64,000 nucleotides of DNA, taken from NCBI GenBank assembly GCA_963756895.1, contig CAVWPI010000007.1:620001-684000 (forward strand), read 5' to 3'. The translations under genes and the position numbers were made by a program. The stretch comes from DASUAS01 sp963756895 (GTDB taxonomy: Bacteria; Actinomycetota; Acidimicrobiia; IMCC26256; DASPTH01). Under the pieces are notes generated by a model. The model ran no database searches, was not told the DNA's origin, and was given only the letters and a program-made list of their open reading frames with translations. Position 1 is the first letter of the stretch. Every line of letters begins with the position of its first letter. Shown piece by piece: positions 1 through 8,898 of the stretch.

Positions 1-1275
1 GCCGGACACCGACGTAGGCGGTGTGATCGGCGTGCTTCGGCGGCTTCGCCACGCCGACGCCGATGGCGGACACCGCCTGGGCTCCCAGCGTCAGCCCGCC
101 GTAGAGCACGAGCACGCTCGCCGCCGCGATCATCGCCGTGCGCCGACCGCGCGGCGCGCGGAGGGCGACCACGCGACCCTTGCGGTCGACCAGGTGGTCG
201 GTCTCGGCCAGTTCCTCGACGTCGTCGGCGGGATCGGCGACGAACAGGCGGCGCGCGGTGTCGACGAGCGCGTCGCGCTCGGGCCCGGGCCGCGTGACCG
301 CGGCGAGCATCGTGTGCAGCTCGTCGTCGTCGCGCGCGTAGCAGTTGACGCCGGCGCGGGCCATCATCTCCGCGTTGTCCTTGCCGTGACCGGCGATGGG
401 CTTGAACGTGATGACGGGGAGGCCGACCGCGAAGGCCTCCATGCAGGTGAGCCCGCCGGCGTTCTCGACCAGCGCGTCGGCCGCGGACATGAGCGCGGGC
501 ATCTGGTCGGTCCAGCCGATGACGGTGCCGTAGCCGCGCTGCTCGAGCTCGGCGCGCAGGTTGTCGTCGCGTCCGCACACGGTGATCGGGTGGAACTCGC
601 CGCTGCGGCCGATGGCCTCGACGGTGGCGACGACGTCGCCCACACCCCACGAGCCCGGCGACCACGAGCACCGCGCGGTCCTCGGGCGCGAGCCCGAGGT
701 TGGTGCGCACCGCGTCGCGGTCGTAGGTACGCGTCGCGGAACCGGTCGCTCACGAGCGGCCCGCGCGCCGCGGCGTCGCGTCCACCGCGAGAGGTGGCGG
801 CCTCGGCCGAGATCTCGCTGACCGCGAGGTGACGGTCGATGCCCCGGTGCACCCAGAGCGAGTGCACCGCGAAGTCGGTGAGGTACGTGAGCACCGGCAC
901 GCGGAGCTGCTTCTTGCGCCGCATCCGGCCGAGGACGAGCGAGGCGAGGGGGTAGACCGAGACCACCGCGTCGGGGCGGAACTCCTGGATCGCGCGTTTG
1001 AGCTTGCGGCGGGTGAGCCAGGTGTCGAGCATCACGGCCGGCGCCCGGAGCACCGGCGCCAGCTTGTAGCTCAGCTCGTAGCTCCACGGGGCCATGCGCA
1101 GCTGCACCTGGTAGAACCAGCGGAGCAGCGGTCCGATGTGGAACGCGACCGCGTCGAGGAAGTCGATGACCTCGACCCGGTGCCCGGACGCCTCGAGGCG
1201 TCGTCGGAGCTCCTTGGCGGCGCCATCGTGACCAGCGCCCATCGAGGCGGAGACGATGAGGATGCTCCGGCGCAC
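1..1275 (-). CDS. MGDG-synthase-like glycosyltransferase, C-terminus cut by window edge, frameshifted
   Basis: The GTG start at 1275 gives a protein whose N-terminus carries the SASMGAGH nucleotide-sugar/lipid-binding signature of the monogalactosyldiacylglycerol synthase/UDP-GlcNAc transferase (GT28) families. The C-terminal GT28 half is also present (GGLTCMEAFAVGLPVI, then GHGKDN around 400-470), but reaching it needs frame changes near 735 and 650. After the catalytic domain the frame stays open to the window edge. It encodes a basic stretch, one hydrophobic segment (TAMIAAASVLVLYGG, about 90-135) and then presumably an extracytoplasmic domain that is not visible. The family transfers sugars to diacylglycerol or isoprenoid lipids at the inner membrane face. 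The fusion to a membrane-anchored tail is seen; what lies beyond the edge is unknown. The gene is divergent from the transporter at 1303, only 27 bases away. Confidence 0.75.
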
Positions 1276-1302
1276 GACCGCAGAGACTACCGTCCTCGGG
1301 GC

Positions 1303-2219
1303 ATGTCGGCCGTCTTGTTGGCCCTGGGGGCGGCGCTCGCCTACGCCGCCGCGTCCGTGCTCCAGCAACGCGAAGCGGAGGCCGACGCCGGTTCCGACCC
1401 GTGGCGGGGCGGTCGGCGGCGGCATCCGACTGGTGCTGCGCCTGGCCCGCCGCCCGATCTGGCTCGCGGGATTGGGCGCCGACGCCGTCGGCTACGGCTT
1501 CCAGGCCCTCGCCCTCGGGGTGGGCGAGCTCCTGGTCGTGCAACCGGTGCTCACCAGCGGCATCCTCTTCGCACTCCCGGCGGGGGCCTGGTGGGCGGGC
1601 CGTCGCCTCGGCCGGGCCGACTTCGCCTGGGCGTGCGTGCTCGCCGTCGGCCTGACCGCGTTCCTGCTCCTGGCGGGAACCGACGGTGGACGCGACTTCG
1701 CGTCCACCGGAGCCTGGCTGGCGTGCGCCGCCATCGCCGCCCCCGTGCTCGGTGTCACCTTGGTCGCCGGCGCCCGGTCGCGTCGGCACGCGACGTGCGG
1801 TGCTGTTCGCGTTCGCGACCGGCGTGCTCTTCGGCATCACCGCCGCGCTCACCAAGGCCTCCGTCGTGCTCGTCGACGATCACGGCTTCGGCGCGCTCGG
1901 CCACTGGGAGCCGTACGCGCTGGTCGTGCTCGGCGCGCTCGGCTTCGTCGTGAACCAGCGCGCGTTCCAGGCGGGATCGCTCACCGCGTCGTTGCCGACC
2001 CTCACCGTCGTCGAACCGATCGTCGCCGCCATGATCGGCGTCACGATGCTCCACGAGACGGTGCCGACCGAGGGTGCGCTCGAGTGGATCGCCGTCGCCG
2101 TGTCGGTCGTCGCGATGACCGTCGCCACCGTCGTGCTCTCCCGGTCCGCGGCGCGCCACGACATGATCCACGAGCACGAGCTGGCCGATGTGCTCACCCG
2201 CGGTGAACGCAACGGGTGA
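1303..2219 (+). CDS. DMT/EamA-like multi-span membrane protein, two frameshifts
   Basis: A hydrophobic protein of about 300 residues built from Ala/Leu/Val-rich helices, starting MSAVLLALGAALAYAAASV and ending with a hydrophilic tail at the TGA in 2217-2219. The fold resembles the drug/metabolite transporter (EamA-like) superfamily, including the typical ALGAALAYAAASVLQ first helix and a second inverted repeat (FGITAALTKASVVLV). Reading it whole needs a frame change near 1400 and another near 1785; both flanks stay hydrophobic and in register. No substrate can be inferred. It is divergent from the glycosyltransferase and convergent with the repeat-rich membrane protein at 2235. The family call is moderately secure. 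Confidence 0.7.
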
Positions 2220-2234
2220 GCTGACGGGGAGTGG

Positions 2235-2949
2235 TCAGGGCCCCGAGCTCGGGAAGAGCGGGGGGAGTGAGATCGGGGGCAACGAGATCGGAGGCAACGC
2301 GATCCCGGGGAGCGAGATCGGCGGGAGCGAGATCGGCGGGAGCGCGATCGGCGGCAGTCCGAGGCCGCCGCCCGCGGGCAGGGTGGTCGGCGTCGTCCCG
2401 CCACCGAGGACGCCGAGGTCACCGAGCGACGGCACCGTCGGCGTGGTCGACGGCGTGGTCGTCGGCGTGGTCGACGGCGCGTTCCGGGGCGCAGTGGCGC
2501 CCGGAGCGGACACGGCTGCCGGATCGTCCGCACCCGCGGCCGGCGTGCCGGTCGACGTGGGCGCACGGTGCTCCGATCCGTTCGCATCGGATGGTGCGTG
2601 GGAGGGGTTGTCGCCGGGCGCGGGTGCCGGGCTCGGGAGGTCGATCCCGAGGTGCGACACCACCGACGACACCTGACGCTGCAGCGAGTCCGGCAGCGCG
2701 CCCGCCACCGCCAGGCCGCTGACCGCCACGAAGCTCGCGACCAACGCGGCGACGAGGTAGCGCATCCGCAGGCGTGGCCGCGGACGGGCGAACGGCATGA
2801 CGACGGCCACGCGGCCGGTCGTCGTCGCGTCGGGCGTGGTCCGTGATCCCACCGGCGTCCATGAGCTCGGCGAGCGCGGCGCTCGGTGCGGGTGCCTCGA
2901 CGGTCCCGTACGCGGCGCTGAGGCGCTCGAGCAGCTGCGTGTCGTTCAT
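2235..2949 (-). CDS. Probable anti-sigma-type membrane protein with LPPI pentapeptide-repeat tail, one frameshift
   Basis: The ATG at 2949 overlaps the stop of the ECF sigma gene (ATGA), so the two are translationally coupled. This is the usual arrangement for a sigma factor and its membrane-bound anti-sigma factor. The N-terminus (MNDTQLLERLSAAYGTVEAP) is cytoplasmic-looking and is followed, after a frame change near 2850, by a basic segment and one transmembrane helix (YLVAALVASFVAVSGLAVAG). The outer part is Pro/Thr/Ala-rich and ends in six copies of a pentapeptide such as LPPIS or LPPIA. No zinc-finger HXXXCXXC motif of the ZAS type is visible, so the anti-sigma role rests on context. The tail looks like an extended, wall-spanning stalk. 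Confidence 0.6.
2266..2355. repeat. Six tandem 15-bp units encoding LPPI(S/A/G)
   Basis: Six consecutive 15-base units resembling AGCGAGATCGGCGGG. Read on the minus strand they give the pentapeptide repeat at the C-terminus of the membrane protein. Two copies (2311-2340) are identical and the others differ by one to five bases, which suggests recent unit duplication. Confidence 0.85.
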
Positions 2950-3591
2950 GCCGGCACCTCCTCACACCGTCGACGGAGGCTCTCGAGCGCGCGGTGCTGC
3001 AACGACTTCACCGCACCGACGCGCTTGCCGAGGATGTCGGCCACCTGCTCGAGGGAGAGGTCGGCGGTGACGCGCAGCGCAACGACCGCGCGCTGGTCGG
3101 GTGGGAGCGACGCGAGCATCGCGTCGGCCCATTCCGCGCCCGACGTTGGCCAGCGCCTCGTGTTCGACGTCGCCGGTTGCGCGGACCTCGACGTCGATGC
3201 CGAGAGGGGTCGTCTGCGGACGGCGCTGCCGACGGCGGGCGTCGTCGATCAGGATCCGGTGGGCGATGGTGAAGAGCCAGGACCGGAAGTGGGGTTCGTC
3301 ACCGGTGAACTGCGGCAGCCGGTCGAACACCCGGAGGAACACCTCGCTGGTGAGGTCCTCGGGTTCACGGGCGCCCTGCGCGCGCAGGTAGCCGAGGACG
3401 CGGGCGGCGTAGTCGTCGTAGAGCCGACGGCAGGCCCACGGCTCGTGCGCGAGCGCCCGACGACACAGGTCGTCGAACGCGACCTCACCGATCCCGGTCT
3501 GGCGGCTGCGAGCCACCCGACCGGGATCGGCGTCGAGATCCGGGTGCTTGAGCTCAGCACCCACGAGGACGAGAGCGGACGTCATGCGCAC
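2946..3591 (-). CDS. ECF-family RNA polymerase sigma factor, one frameshift
   Basis: A sigma-70 family ECF protein of about 210 residues. Region 2 is visible (RRLYDDYAARVLGYLRAQG, then PEDLTSEVFLRVFDRLPQF and SWLFTIAHRILIDDARRR). Region 4 (LPPDQRAVVALRVTADLS, LEQVADILGKRVGAVKSL) is recovered only by changing frame near 3130, after which the gene ends in a TGA that overlaps the ATG of the downstream membrane protein. It would direct RNA polymerase to a small stress or envelope regulon, held inactive by its coupled partner. The N-terminal 25 residues before the conserved part are uncertain; ATG at 3591 or 3585 are the options. Confidence 0.85.
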
Positions 3592-3869
3592 TCGGCTCCG
3601 GGTGGGGCACTCAGCCCTCGTACCCGAAACGGCGCACCCGCAACATCACGGCCCCGGCGCCGGCCCGCCCCAGGCCGAGGAGGCCGGTCAGGAGCGGGAC
3701 AGGACGGCGTGGCGGGTTCGCGCTGACACATCGGGTTCTCCTCGGATCACTCGAACCCGCCAACGGCGCCGATCGACCGGCGGATACGGCCATGGCGTAG
3801 ATTTCGCGCGCTCCGCGCAAACTTGGTTGCAGAGCGTGACTGAAAGTGGACGAACTGCCCAGACCGCGC
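3592..3869. other. Intergenic region with one hairpin, no convincing gene
   Basis: The 278 bases between the sigma factor start and the end of ubiB presumably hold the sigma promoter. A short minus-strand frame at 3611-3820 lacks a convincing start and family resemblance. A hairpin at 3809-3836 is listed separately. Confidence 0.5.
3809..3836 (-). terminator. Imperfect hairpin downstream of the UbiB/ABC1 kinase gene
   Basis: CGCT and GCAAAC on one side can pair with GTTGC and AGCG on the other around a short loop, about 34 bases after the stop codon of the kinase gene. There is no U-tract, so the terminator call is tentative. Confidence 0.35.
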
Positions 3870-5867
3870 CTAGTTCAAGCCGTCGCGCAGCACCGCCACG
3901 ATCACCCGCATGGCGAGCACGGTGGCGCAGAACAGGCCGAAGTACCCGAAGACCCGGAACAGCGACGTGCTGTCCGAGAACGCGGGACCCCCGTCGACGG
4001 CGATGAGCCCGACCGAGACCAGACCGATCGCACCGGAGAGCACGGCGAGCACGATCCGGTTCACCATCCGGACCACCACGCGCTCGTCGTGCTCGTCGGA
4101 GAAGTGCGACACGCGCACGCGCAGGCCGTCGCGCTCGATGCTCGTGAAGGCGCGGTCGATGTGGCGCGGGAGCCGCCGCAGCATCGGCACCGTGCGGAGG
4201 AGCTCGTCACGCACCGCCTGCTGCATCGAGCTGGGGTTGATGAGGCTGCGCACCCACTTCGCGGCGATGCTCTCGGCGGCGTCGATCACCGAGTATCCGG
4301 GCGCGATCGTCGTGAGCGTCCCCTCCAACACGATGAGCGCGCGGAAGAAGGTGCTCCACTCGGCCGGCATGGTGATGCCGTAGTCGAACATGAGCCGCAA
4401 CATCGCGTTGAACATCGCCGCGTCGGGCTGCGATCCGGGCGCGAGGTGTTGCACCATGAACCGCGCCAGCGCGCGTTCGAAGTCGTTGACGTCGACGCCG
4501 CGTCGCAGGCTCGCGACCTGCAGCACGGCCTGCACGACTGCGTCGGCGTCGCGCCGGCTCACACCGGCCATGAGCTCGCGGAGCGCGGCCTGCTGCACCG
4601 GGTCGAGCCGCCCTGCAGCACCGAAGTCGATGAGCGCGAGCTGCCCATCGGTGAGCAGCATCACGTTGCCCGGGTGCGGGTCGGCGTGGAACACGCCTTC
4701 TTGCAGCATCTGCTCGAGGAACGTGCGCAGCAGCGAGTCGGCCAGCTCCACGCGGTCGGCGACGCGCACGCCGCTCCAGTCGACCTCGCGCACGCTCGCG
4801 CCGTCGAGCCACTCCATCACGAGCACACGCGACGTGCTGAGCTCCTCGTACACGAACGGCACCCGAATGTGCGCATCGTCGGGCATGGTCGCGGCGATGG
4901 CCGCCGCGTTGCGCGCCTCGATCCGGTAGTCGAGCTCTTCGCGGAGGCGCGCGGAGAACTCGGCCACGAGATCCTCGACGTGGTACTCGCGACCCCAGGT
5001 GGTGCGCGTCTGGATCACCCGGCCGAGCTCCTCGAGCACGGACAGGTCGACCCGCACCGACTCGTCGATGCCCGGGCGCTGCACCTTCACCACGACGCGC
5101 GACCCGTCGGGCAGTTGGGCCCGGTACACCTGGCCGATCGAGGCGGCCGCGACCGGCTGCCAGTCGAAGCCGCGGAACACGTCGCCGACCGGCGCGTCGA
5201 GCTCCTCCTCGAGCATCTCGGCGATGCCGTCACGCGGCGCGGGGCGCACGTGGTCCTGCAGCAGCCCGAGCTCCGCGGCGGCCTGGGGCGAGATGAGGTC
5301 GGTGCGGGTGCTCAGCACCTGGCCGAGCTTCACGAACATGCCCCCGCACTCCTCCAACGCGAGCCGGAGCCGCCGCACCGGCGGCCGCGCCGCCGACGCC
5401 TCGACGTCGTCCTTGCGCCCCAGGCCGAGCGAGGGTCCCAGGCCGTTGCGCACCGCGATGCGGGTGATCTCGGCGTACCGCTGGATCCGGCGTCCCCGCC
5501 GGCGCAGCGACCGGACCGGGTGCGGCACGGACTGCAGACCGGTCTGCGCGCGCATCACGATCCCGGGACGCGCCAGGAACTCGAGCCACACCGCGGCCGC
5601 CATGGTGCCGAGCAGCGAGAAGAGGAAGAGGTTGCGGGCGAAGCCGTCGGAGGCGGGATGGGCGTCGGCGGCGATCCAGAGGGCCACGACCACGCCGACG
5701 ATCCAGCCGATCGTCCCCGAGGTGAGCGTGGCCGCGAACGACCGGCGCACACCGAGCACGCGCCCGATGAGCGCACCGGCGAGGAGCGCGAACGCGAACG
5801 CGGGGACGAGCAACCACAGGTCGTCGCCCAGGCGCTCGAACACCGAGGCCGCGAGGGTCGTGGTCAT
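3870..5867 (-). CDS. ubiB-like: ABC1/UbiB/ADCK-family atypical kinase with membrane segments
   Basis: An intact 665-residue protein. Three hydrophobic segments lie near residues 20-100. The ABC1 domain follows with its hallmark KxGQ motif (FVKLGQ, 178-183), the Ala-rich nucleotide loop VAAASIGQVY (239-248), a catalytic Lys in VVKVQRPG (about 261), the ExD motif in EELDY (310-314), the catalytic loop HADPHPGN (394-401) and DFG (414-416). Two further membrane segments close the C-terminus (about 610-660). Family members are ATPases/kinases supporting isoprenoid quinone or prenyl-lipid metabolism at the membrane. In a menaquinone-making organism the exact partner is unknown, although a menaquinone locus lies 9 kb away. 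It follows the acyl-CoA ligase by 37 bases on the same strand. Confidence 0.93.
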   Translation of the reverse strand: MTTTLAASVFERLGDDLWLLVPAFAFALLAGALIGRVLGVRRSFAATLTSGTIGWIVGVVVALWIAADAHPASDGFARNLFLFSLLGTMAAAVWLEFLARPGIVMRAQTGLQSVPHPVRSLRRRGRRIQRYAEITRIAVRNGLGPSLGLGRKDDVEASAARPPVRRLRLALEECGGMFVKLGQVLSTRTDLISPQAAAELGLLQDHVRPAPRDGIAEMLEEELDAPVGDVFRGFDWQPVAAASIGQVYRAQLPDGSRVVVKVQRPGIDESVRVDLSVLEELGRVIQTRTTWGREYHVEDLVAEFSARLREELDYRIEARNAAAIAATMPDDAHIRVPFVYEELSTSRVLVMEWLDGASVREVDWSGVRVADRVELADSLLRTFLEQMLQEGVFHADPHPGNVMLLTDGQLALIDFGAAGRLDPVQQAALRELMAGVSRRDADAVVQAVLQVASLRRGVDVNDFERALARFMVQHLAPGSQPDAAMFNAMLRLMFDYGITMPAEWSTFFRALIVLEGTLTTIAPGYSVIDAAESIAAKWVRSLINPSSMQQAVRDELLRTVPMLRRLPRHIDRAFTSIERDGLRVRVSHFSDEHDERVVVRMVNRIVLAVLSGAIGLVSVGLIAVDGGPAFSDSTSLFRVFGYFGLFCATVLAMRVIVAVLRDGLN

Positions 5868-5904
5868 GGTCGGCCGGGGATGGAGCGGGAGGTCGAGCGG
5901 GAGG

Positions 5905-7548
5905 TCAGAGCTCCACCACCAGGAGCTCGCCGTCGGCGTACTGCGCCCGCAACACCTTCTTGTCGAACTTGCCGACGCTGGTCTTCGGCACTTCGGTGAT
6001 GAACGTCCAGCGCTCGGGGAGCTGCCACTTCGCCACGTGCGACGCCAGGAACTCGCGGAGATCCGACGCGTCGCGGTCGACGCCTTCGCGGCAGACGACG
6101 CACGCGAGCGGCCGCTCGTCCCACCGCGGATCGGGCACCGCGATCACCGCCGCCTCGACGACGTCGGGATGGGCCATGAGGTGACCTTCGAGCTCGACCG
6201 ACGAGATCCACTCACCGCCCGACTTGATGACGTCCTTCGATCGGTCGGAGATCTTCACGTAGCCGTTCGGCGTGACGCTGGCGATGTCGCCGGTGCGCAG
6301 CCAGCCGTCGTCGAACTTCTCCGGTGCGGGGTCGCCGTAGTACGAGCCCGTGATCCACGATCCCCGGCACTGGATCTCCCCCACCGCCTCGCCGTCCCAG
6401 GGGAGGACGCTGCCGTCGTCGCCGACGATCCGCAGCTCCACACCCGGGAGCGGCCGGCCGGTGAACGCCCGCCAGTCCATCTCCTCGGTGGTGCCGAGCG
6501 GGACGCCACGGGGCGGGAGCGACACCGCCGCCACCGGACTGGTCTCGGTCATGCCCCACGCCTGCAGCATGCGGATCCCGAAGCGATCCTGGAACGCCTC
6601 CATCAGCGCGCGCGGGACGGCCGCGCCGCCGCACATGATCCGCTGCAACGACGAGAAGTCGACCTCGTGCTGCTCGGAGTACCGCAGGAGATCGGCCCAG
6701 ATGGTCGGCACCGCGCACGTGGTCGTGGGGCGCTCGTTGGCGATGAACTTGGCCAGCGGCTCGGCCTGGAGGTAGCGCCCGGGCATCAGCAGGTCGGCGC
6801 CGGCCATCCACGCCGCGTAGGGCGCGCCCCACGCGTTGGCGTGGAACATCGGCACGATCGGCAGCAGGCGGTCGTGCCAGGTGTAGGGCACGCCCGACCC
6901 GGTCTGGATGCCGATGGTGTGCATGAACGTGGAGCGGTGCGAGTAGACGACGCCCTTCGGGTTGCCGGTGGTGCCGCTCGTGTAGCACATCGCCGCCGCC
7001 GTCCACTCGTCGACCTCCGGGAAGTCGAACGCGGCAGGATCGGCGTCGGCGAGGAGCGCGTCGTAGCGGACGAACCGGGCGGAGTCGCGCGCCGCGTCTT
7101 CCAGCACGGACACGTCGCCGTCGCCGACGACCACGTAGCACTCGACCGTGTCGAGCTCGGCGGCGACGCGCGCGAGGAGGGGAGCGAGGACGTCATCGAC
7201 CAGGATCACGCGGTCTCCGGCATGGCTCACGATGTACGAGAGCTGCTCGGGGAACAGGCGGATGTTCAGCGTGTGGAGCACCGCGGCCTGCATCGGCACC
7301 GCGAAGTAGGCCTCGAGGTGCTCCTGGGTGTTCCACATGAAGGTGCCGACGCGATCACCCGGTCGCACCCCGAGGTCACGGAGACCCACCGCCAGCCGCG
7401 CGACGCGGTCGGCGACGACGGCGAACGAGGCCCGGCGGCTGCCGTCACCCTCGAAGGTGACGATCTCGCTCTCGGCGTGCAGGGCGAGTCCGTGGCGGAA
7501 GATCATGCCGACGTTGAGCGGGAAGTCCTGCATCGTCGACTGCATCAT
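5905..7548 (-). CDS. Long/medium-chain fatty-acid--CoA ligase (AMP-forming)
   Basis: An intact 547-residue member of the adenylate-forming ANL superfamily. It shows the P-loop-like YTSGTTGNPKGV (189-200), the adenylate motif LQAWGMTETSP, the hinge region GWLRTGD and SDRSKDVIKSGGEWIS, and the C-terminal catalytic Lys in KTSVGKFDKK (about 527). It activates a carboxylic acid to its CoA thioester. The sequence pattern fits the FadD-like acyl-CoA ligases common in actinobacteria; the chain length preferred cannot be read off. The first of two consecutive ATG codons is taken as start because GGGGAG lies upstream at a suitable distance. The surrounding minus-strand genes (crotonases, CoA-transferase) support a role in acid catabolism rather than as the missing menE. 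Confidence 0.9.
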   Translation of the reverse strand: MMQSTMQDFPLNVGMIFRHGLALHAESEIVTFEGDGSRRASFAVVADRVARLAVGLRDLGVRPGDRVGTFMWNTQEHLEAYFAVPMQAAVLHTLNIRLFPEQLSYIVSHAGDRVILVDDVLAPLLARVAAELDTVECYVVVGDGDVSVLEDAARDSARFVRYDALLADADPAAFDFPEVDEWTAAAMCYTSGTTGNPKGVVYSHRSTFMHTIGIQTGSGVPYTWHDRLLPIVPMFHANAWGAPYAAWMAGADLLMPGRYLQAEPLAKFIANERPTTTCAVPTIWADLLRYSEQHEVDFSSLQRIMCGGAAVPRALMEAFQDRFGIRMLQAWGMTETSPVAAVSLPPRGVPLGTTEEMDWRAFTGRPLPGVELRIVGDDGSVLPWDGEAVGEIQCRGSWITGSYYGDPAPEKFDDGWLRTGDIASVTPNGYVKISDRSKDVIKSGGEWISSVELEGHLMAHPDVVEAAVIAVPDPRWDERPLACVVCREGVDRDASDLREFLASHVAKWQLPERWTFITEVPKTSVGKFDKKVLRAQYADGELLVVEL

Positions 7549-7608
7549 CGGACCGCTCCCCGTTCGACTGGTGGGAGCGTACTCGGATCGAACCCTGCAG
7601 ATCCCGGG

Positions 7609-8151
7609 TCAGCCGCCGTAGTTCATGCGCGTGTCACCCATCGACAGCACCGGCGTTTCCTCGTCGAGCTGGAACCCGCAGTCGACGATCTCGCCGAGGA
7701 ACAACGTGTGACCGCCGAGCTCGACCGTCTGTCGCACCTCACAGTCGACGAAGGCGACGGCCTGGTCGAGGATCGGTGCCCCGGTGGTGCCATCGTGGAA
7801 GGGGAAGCCGTTGAGCGTGCGCGCGTCGAGGTCGACCTCGACCGGTTTCGTGAACTTGCGCACGATCGCGCGGTCGTCCTGGGCGACGAGGTTCACGGTG
7901 AAGACCCCGCCGTCGGTGACCAGCTCGTGGGTGAACGCTTCGTGTTCGACGCTCACCCCCACCAGCTTGGGCTCGAACGCCAGCTGCGTGACCCAATTGA
8001 TGGTCATGCCGTTGCGACGCTCCCCCGCACGCGAACCGAGGATGTAGAGCCCGCTCGGCATCTTCCACAGCACGCGCCGACGGAGCTTGTCGTACTCCTC
8101 CGGATCGTGACCGGGAGGGATCGGACCGACGATTCCCTGGTGGGTGGGCAT
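7609..8151 (-). CDS. Flavin reductase-like domain protein
   Basis: An intact 180-residue protein of the flavin reductase/FMN-binding split-barrel family, with the typical core LYILGSRAGERRNGMTINW followed by QLAFEPKLVGVSVE. Members bind FMN and reduce it with NAD(P)H to feed a monooxygenase, or act as stand-alone flavin proteins. No oxygenase component is seen next to it. It starts 9 bases after the stop of the upstream crotonase gene, so it belongs to the same minus-strand operon. The exact reaction is unknown. Confidence 0.85.
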   Translation of the reverse strand: MPTHQGIVGPIPPGHDPEEYDKLRRRVLWKMPSGLYILGSRAGERRNGMTINWVTQLAFEPKLVGVSVEHEAFTHELVTDGGVFTVNLVAQDDRAIVRKFTKPVEVDLDARTLNGFPFHDGTTGAPILDQAVAFVDCEVRQTVELGGHTLFLGEIVDCGFQLDEETPVLSMGDTRMNYGG

Positions 8152-8160
8152 TCCCGGAGG

Positions 8161-8898
8161 CTAGGCGGGAGTGGGCTCCGCCCGGCGGGCGAGCAGGGCG
8201 GCGGCCAGGTCGGCCTCGCGCCGGAGTCCGACCTCGAGCGGCAGGTCGACGGCGGCCCACACCGCGGCCTTGGCGGCCCGCACCGCGGCGGACGGACGCG
8301 CCGCGAGCGCGTCGGCTCGCGCGTCCGTGTGCTCGCGCAGCGTGGCGCGGGGAACGATCTCGTCGACGAAGCCGCGGGCGAAGGCGTCGGCCGCGCCGAC
8401 CCGCTCGCCGGTCAGGACCGCGGCGAGCCCGGCGCTGGTGCCCACGACACGCGGCAGCGTCTGGCTCGCACCACCTGCGGGCAGCATGCCGACGCGCGCC
8501 TCGGGCAACGCGACCACGCAGTCGTCGGCCGCGATGCGCAGATCGCACTGCAGCGCGAGCTCGAAGCCGAAGCCGACCGCGTTGCCCTGCATCGACGCCA
8601 CCATCGGCACCGGGACCGCGCGCAGCAGACCCCAGACGTCGCGACCCCACCGCGCGTCGCGCATGGCGAACAGCGACGGCGCGGTGCCGAACTCGGCGAG
8701 GTCGGCGCCCGCCGAGAAGTGCTCGCCCGTGGCGGTGAAGACCACGACGTGGACGCCGGGATCGGCGATGACCGCGGTGAGCACCTCGCACAGCACGTCA
8801 CGCGTGGCGACGTCGTAGATGTTGATCGGCGGATGGTCGAACTCGATCTCGGTGACCGCGCCACGGGTGCGGACGTGCAGTCGGTCGTCAGCCACCAC
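8161..8898 (-). CDS. Enoyl-CoA hydratase/isomerase (crotonase) family protein
   Basis: A 245-residue crotonase-fold protein with GTG start at 8898, overlapping the preceding CoA-transferase gene by 11 bases. The oxyanion-hole segment is visible (HFSAGADLAEFG), as is the second one (NAVGFGFELALQCDLRIA). An acidic residue sits in ALPEARVGMLPAGGASQTL, where hydratases carry a catalytic Glu. It would hydrate or isomerise an enoyl-CoA. Position in a run with an acyl-CoA ligase, CoA-transferase and a second crotonase suggests degradation of a specific acid, but the substrate is not known. Confidence 0.88.
   Translation of the reverse strand: MVADDRLHVRTRGAVTEIEFDHPPINIYDVATRDVLCEVLTAVIADPGVHVVVFTATGEHFSAGADLAEFGTAPSLFAMRDARWGRDVWGLLRAVPVPMVASMQGNAVGFGFELALQCDLRIAADDCVVALPEARVGMLPAGGASQTLPRVVGTSAGLAAVLTGERVGAADAFARGFVDEIVPRATLREHTDARADALAARPSAAVRAAKAAVWAAVDLPLEVGLRREADLAAALLARRAEPTPA

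Noticed and set aside
3611..3820. Possible 69-codon gene on the minus strand
   Set aside because: There is no credible start with a ribosome site in frame, and it overlaps the probable promoter and hairpin region.
5905..7548. Acyl-CoA ligase as the missing menE
   Set aside because: Length and motif pattern fit FadD-type acyl-CoA ligases, and it lies in a catabolic run rather than the men locus; not excluded but unsupported.
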